Shown here: piece by piece, positions 63,820 through 64,000 of the stretch
How the letters are laid out: each line of letters opens with the position of its first letter
Numbering within the stretch: position 1 is the stretch's first letter
Source: Parus major
Taxonomy: Eukaryota > Chordata > Aves > Passeriformes > Paridae
Length of the DNA: 64,000 nt
Reading direction: 5' to 3'
Assembly: GCF_001522545.3 (NCBI RefSeq)
Contig: NC_031769.1
Location: forward strand, 127,991,613 to 128,055,612
Made by a program: the position numbers and the translations under genes
The notes under the pieces: generated by a model
Told to the model about the DNA's origin: nothing
Database searches by the model: none
The model's input: only the letters and a program-made list of their open reading frames with translations

Positions 63820-64000
63820 GCAGTCCTGTGCTAGAAGGAGCCGAGCCGCCGGTCCCCCGCGCCCTCAGCTCCGCATCCACCGCCAGGAGGCTCCCCACAG
63901 CCGCGTCCAGCGACCCGCCGGAGCCCGCAGCAGCTGCGCACATCCCCGGCTACGCTCCCGTGGCCGGCCGGAGAGGGACGGACGAGACCACCGGCTGCTC
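63820..64000 (-). promoter_or_regulatory. probable TP53INP1 promoter / first exon, cut by window end
   Basis: The last 180 bases turn abruptly GC- and CpG-rich after 3 kb of AT-rich DNA, at the place where the minus-strand TP53INP1 gene should begin. Exon boundaries and start site cannot be set, since the island continues past the window. Confidence 0.5.

Noticed and set aside
1..64000. CRISPR arrays, operons, prophage or bacterial systems
   Set aside because: No regularly spaced repeats, no tightly packed genes. All genes are spliced vertebrate genes.
1..64000. tRNA, rRNA or miRNA genes
   Set aside because: I saw no cloverleaf with A and B boxes, no rRNA text and no hairpin with miRNA-like length. 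A covariance-model scan would be the decisive test.

Overview
The window looks like part of a bird genome, probably a songbird. The introns and intergenic DNA carry many CR1 LINE fragments with the avian 3' end (copies of a short ATTCTRTG motif), and there is one LTR of a kind I associate with passerines. The genes have vertebrate exon-intron structure with GT-AG introns. The order INTS8, then CCNE2, then TP53INP1, with INTS8 convergent to the other two, is the order of human 8q22.1. The exact species cannot be read from the sequence.

Layout. (1) 1-2331: last two exons and 3' UTR of a plus-strand cadherin with a classical catenin-binding tail. (2) 2332-5464: spacer with CR1 pieces, then the CpG-rich INTS8 promoter. 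(3) 5465-26574: the whole INTS8 coding region, plus strand, 27 coding exons whose phases all join to give 995 residues. Its intron 25 has the signature of a U12-type (minor spliceosome) intron. (4) 26575-27866: short tail-to-tail spacer. (5) 27867-40272: the whole CCNE2 coding region, minus strand, 11 coding exons, 405 residues, with a predicted noncoding first exon and a TATA/E2F-like promoter beside a 484-base assembly gap (40273-40756). (6) 40757-52460: repeat-rich intergenic DNA with many CR1 copies and one LTR holding a 119-codon open frame. (7) 52461-64000: TP53INP1, minus strand, with a long 3' UTR, three coding exons (236 residues) and a GC-rich probable promoter at the right edge.

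Joint biology, from what is known of the families: INTS8 is the Integrator subunit that recruits PP2A to paused RNA polymerase II. CCNE2 drives CDK2 at the G1/S transition. TP53INP1 is a p53-induced stress and autophagy protein. They are conserved neighbours, not an operon-like system. I found no convincing undescribed multi-gene system. The items most worth checking are the in-frame U12-type intron, the cadherin sitting where mammals have DPY19L4, the LTR open frame, a 20-base palindrome with nuclear-receptor half-sites, and NAGNAG acceptors in CCNE2 and TP53INP1.
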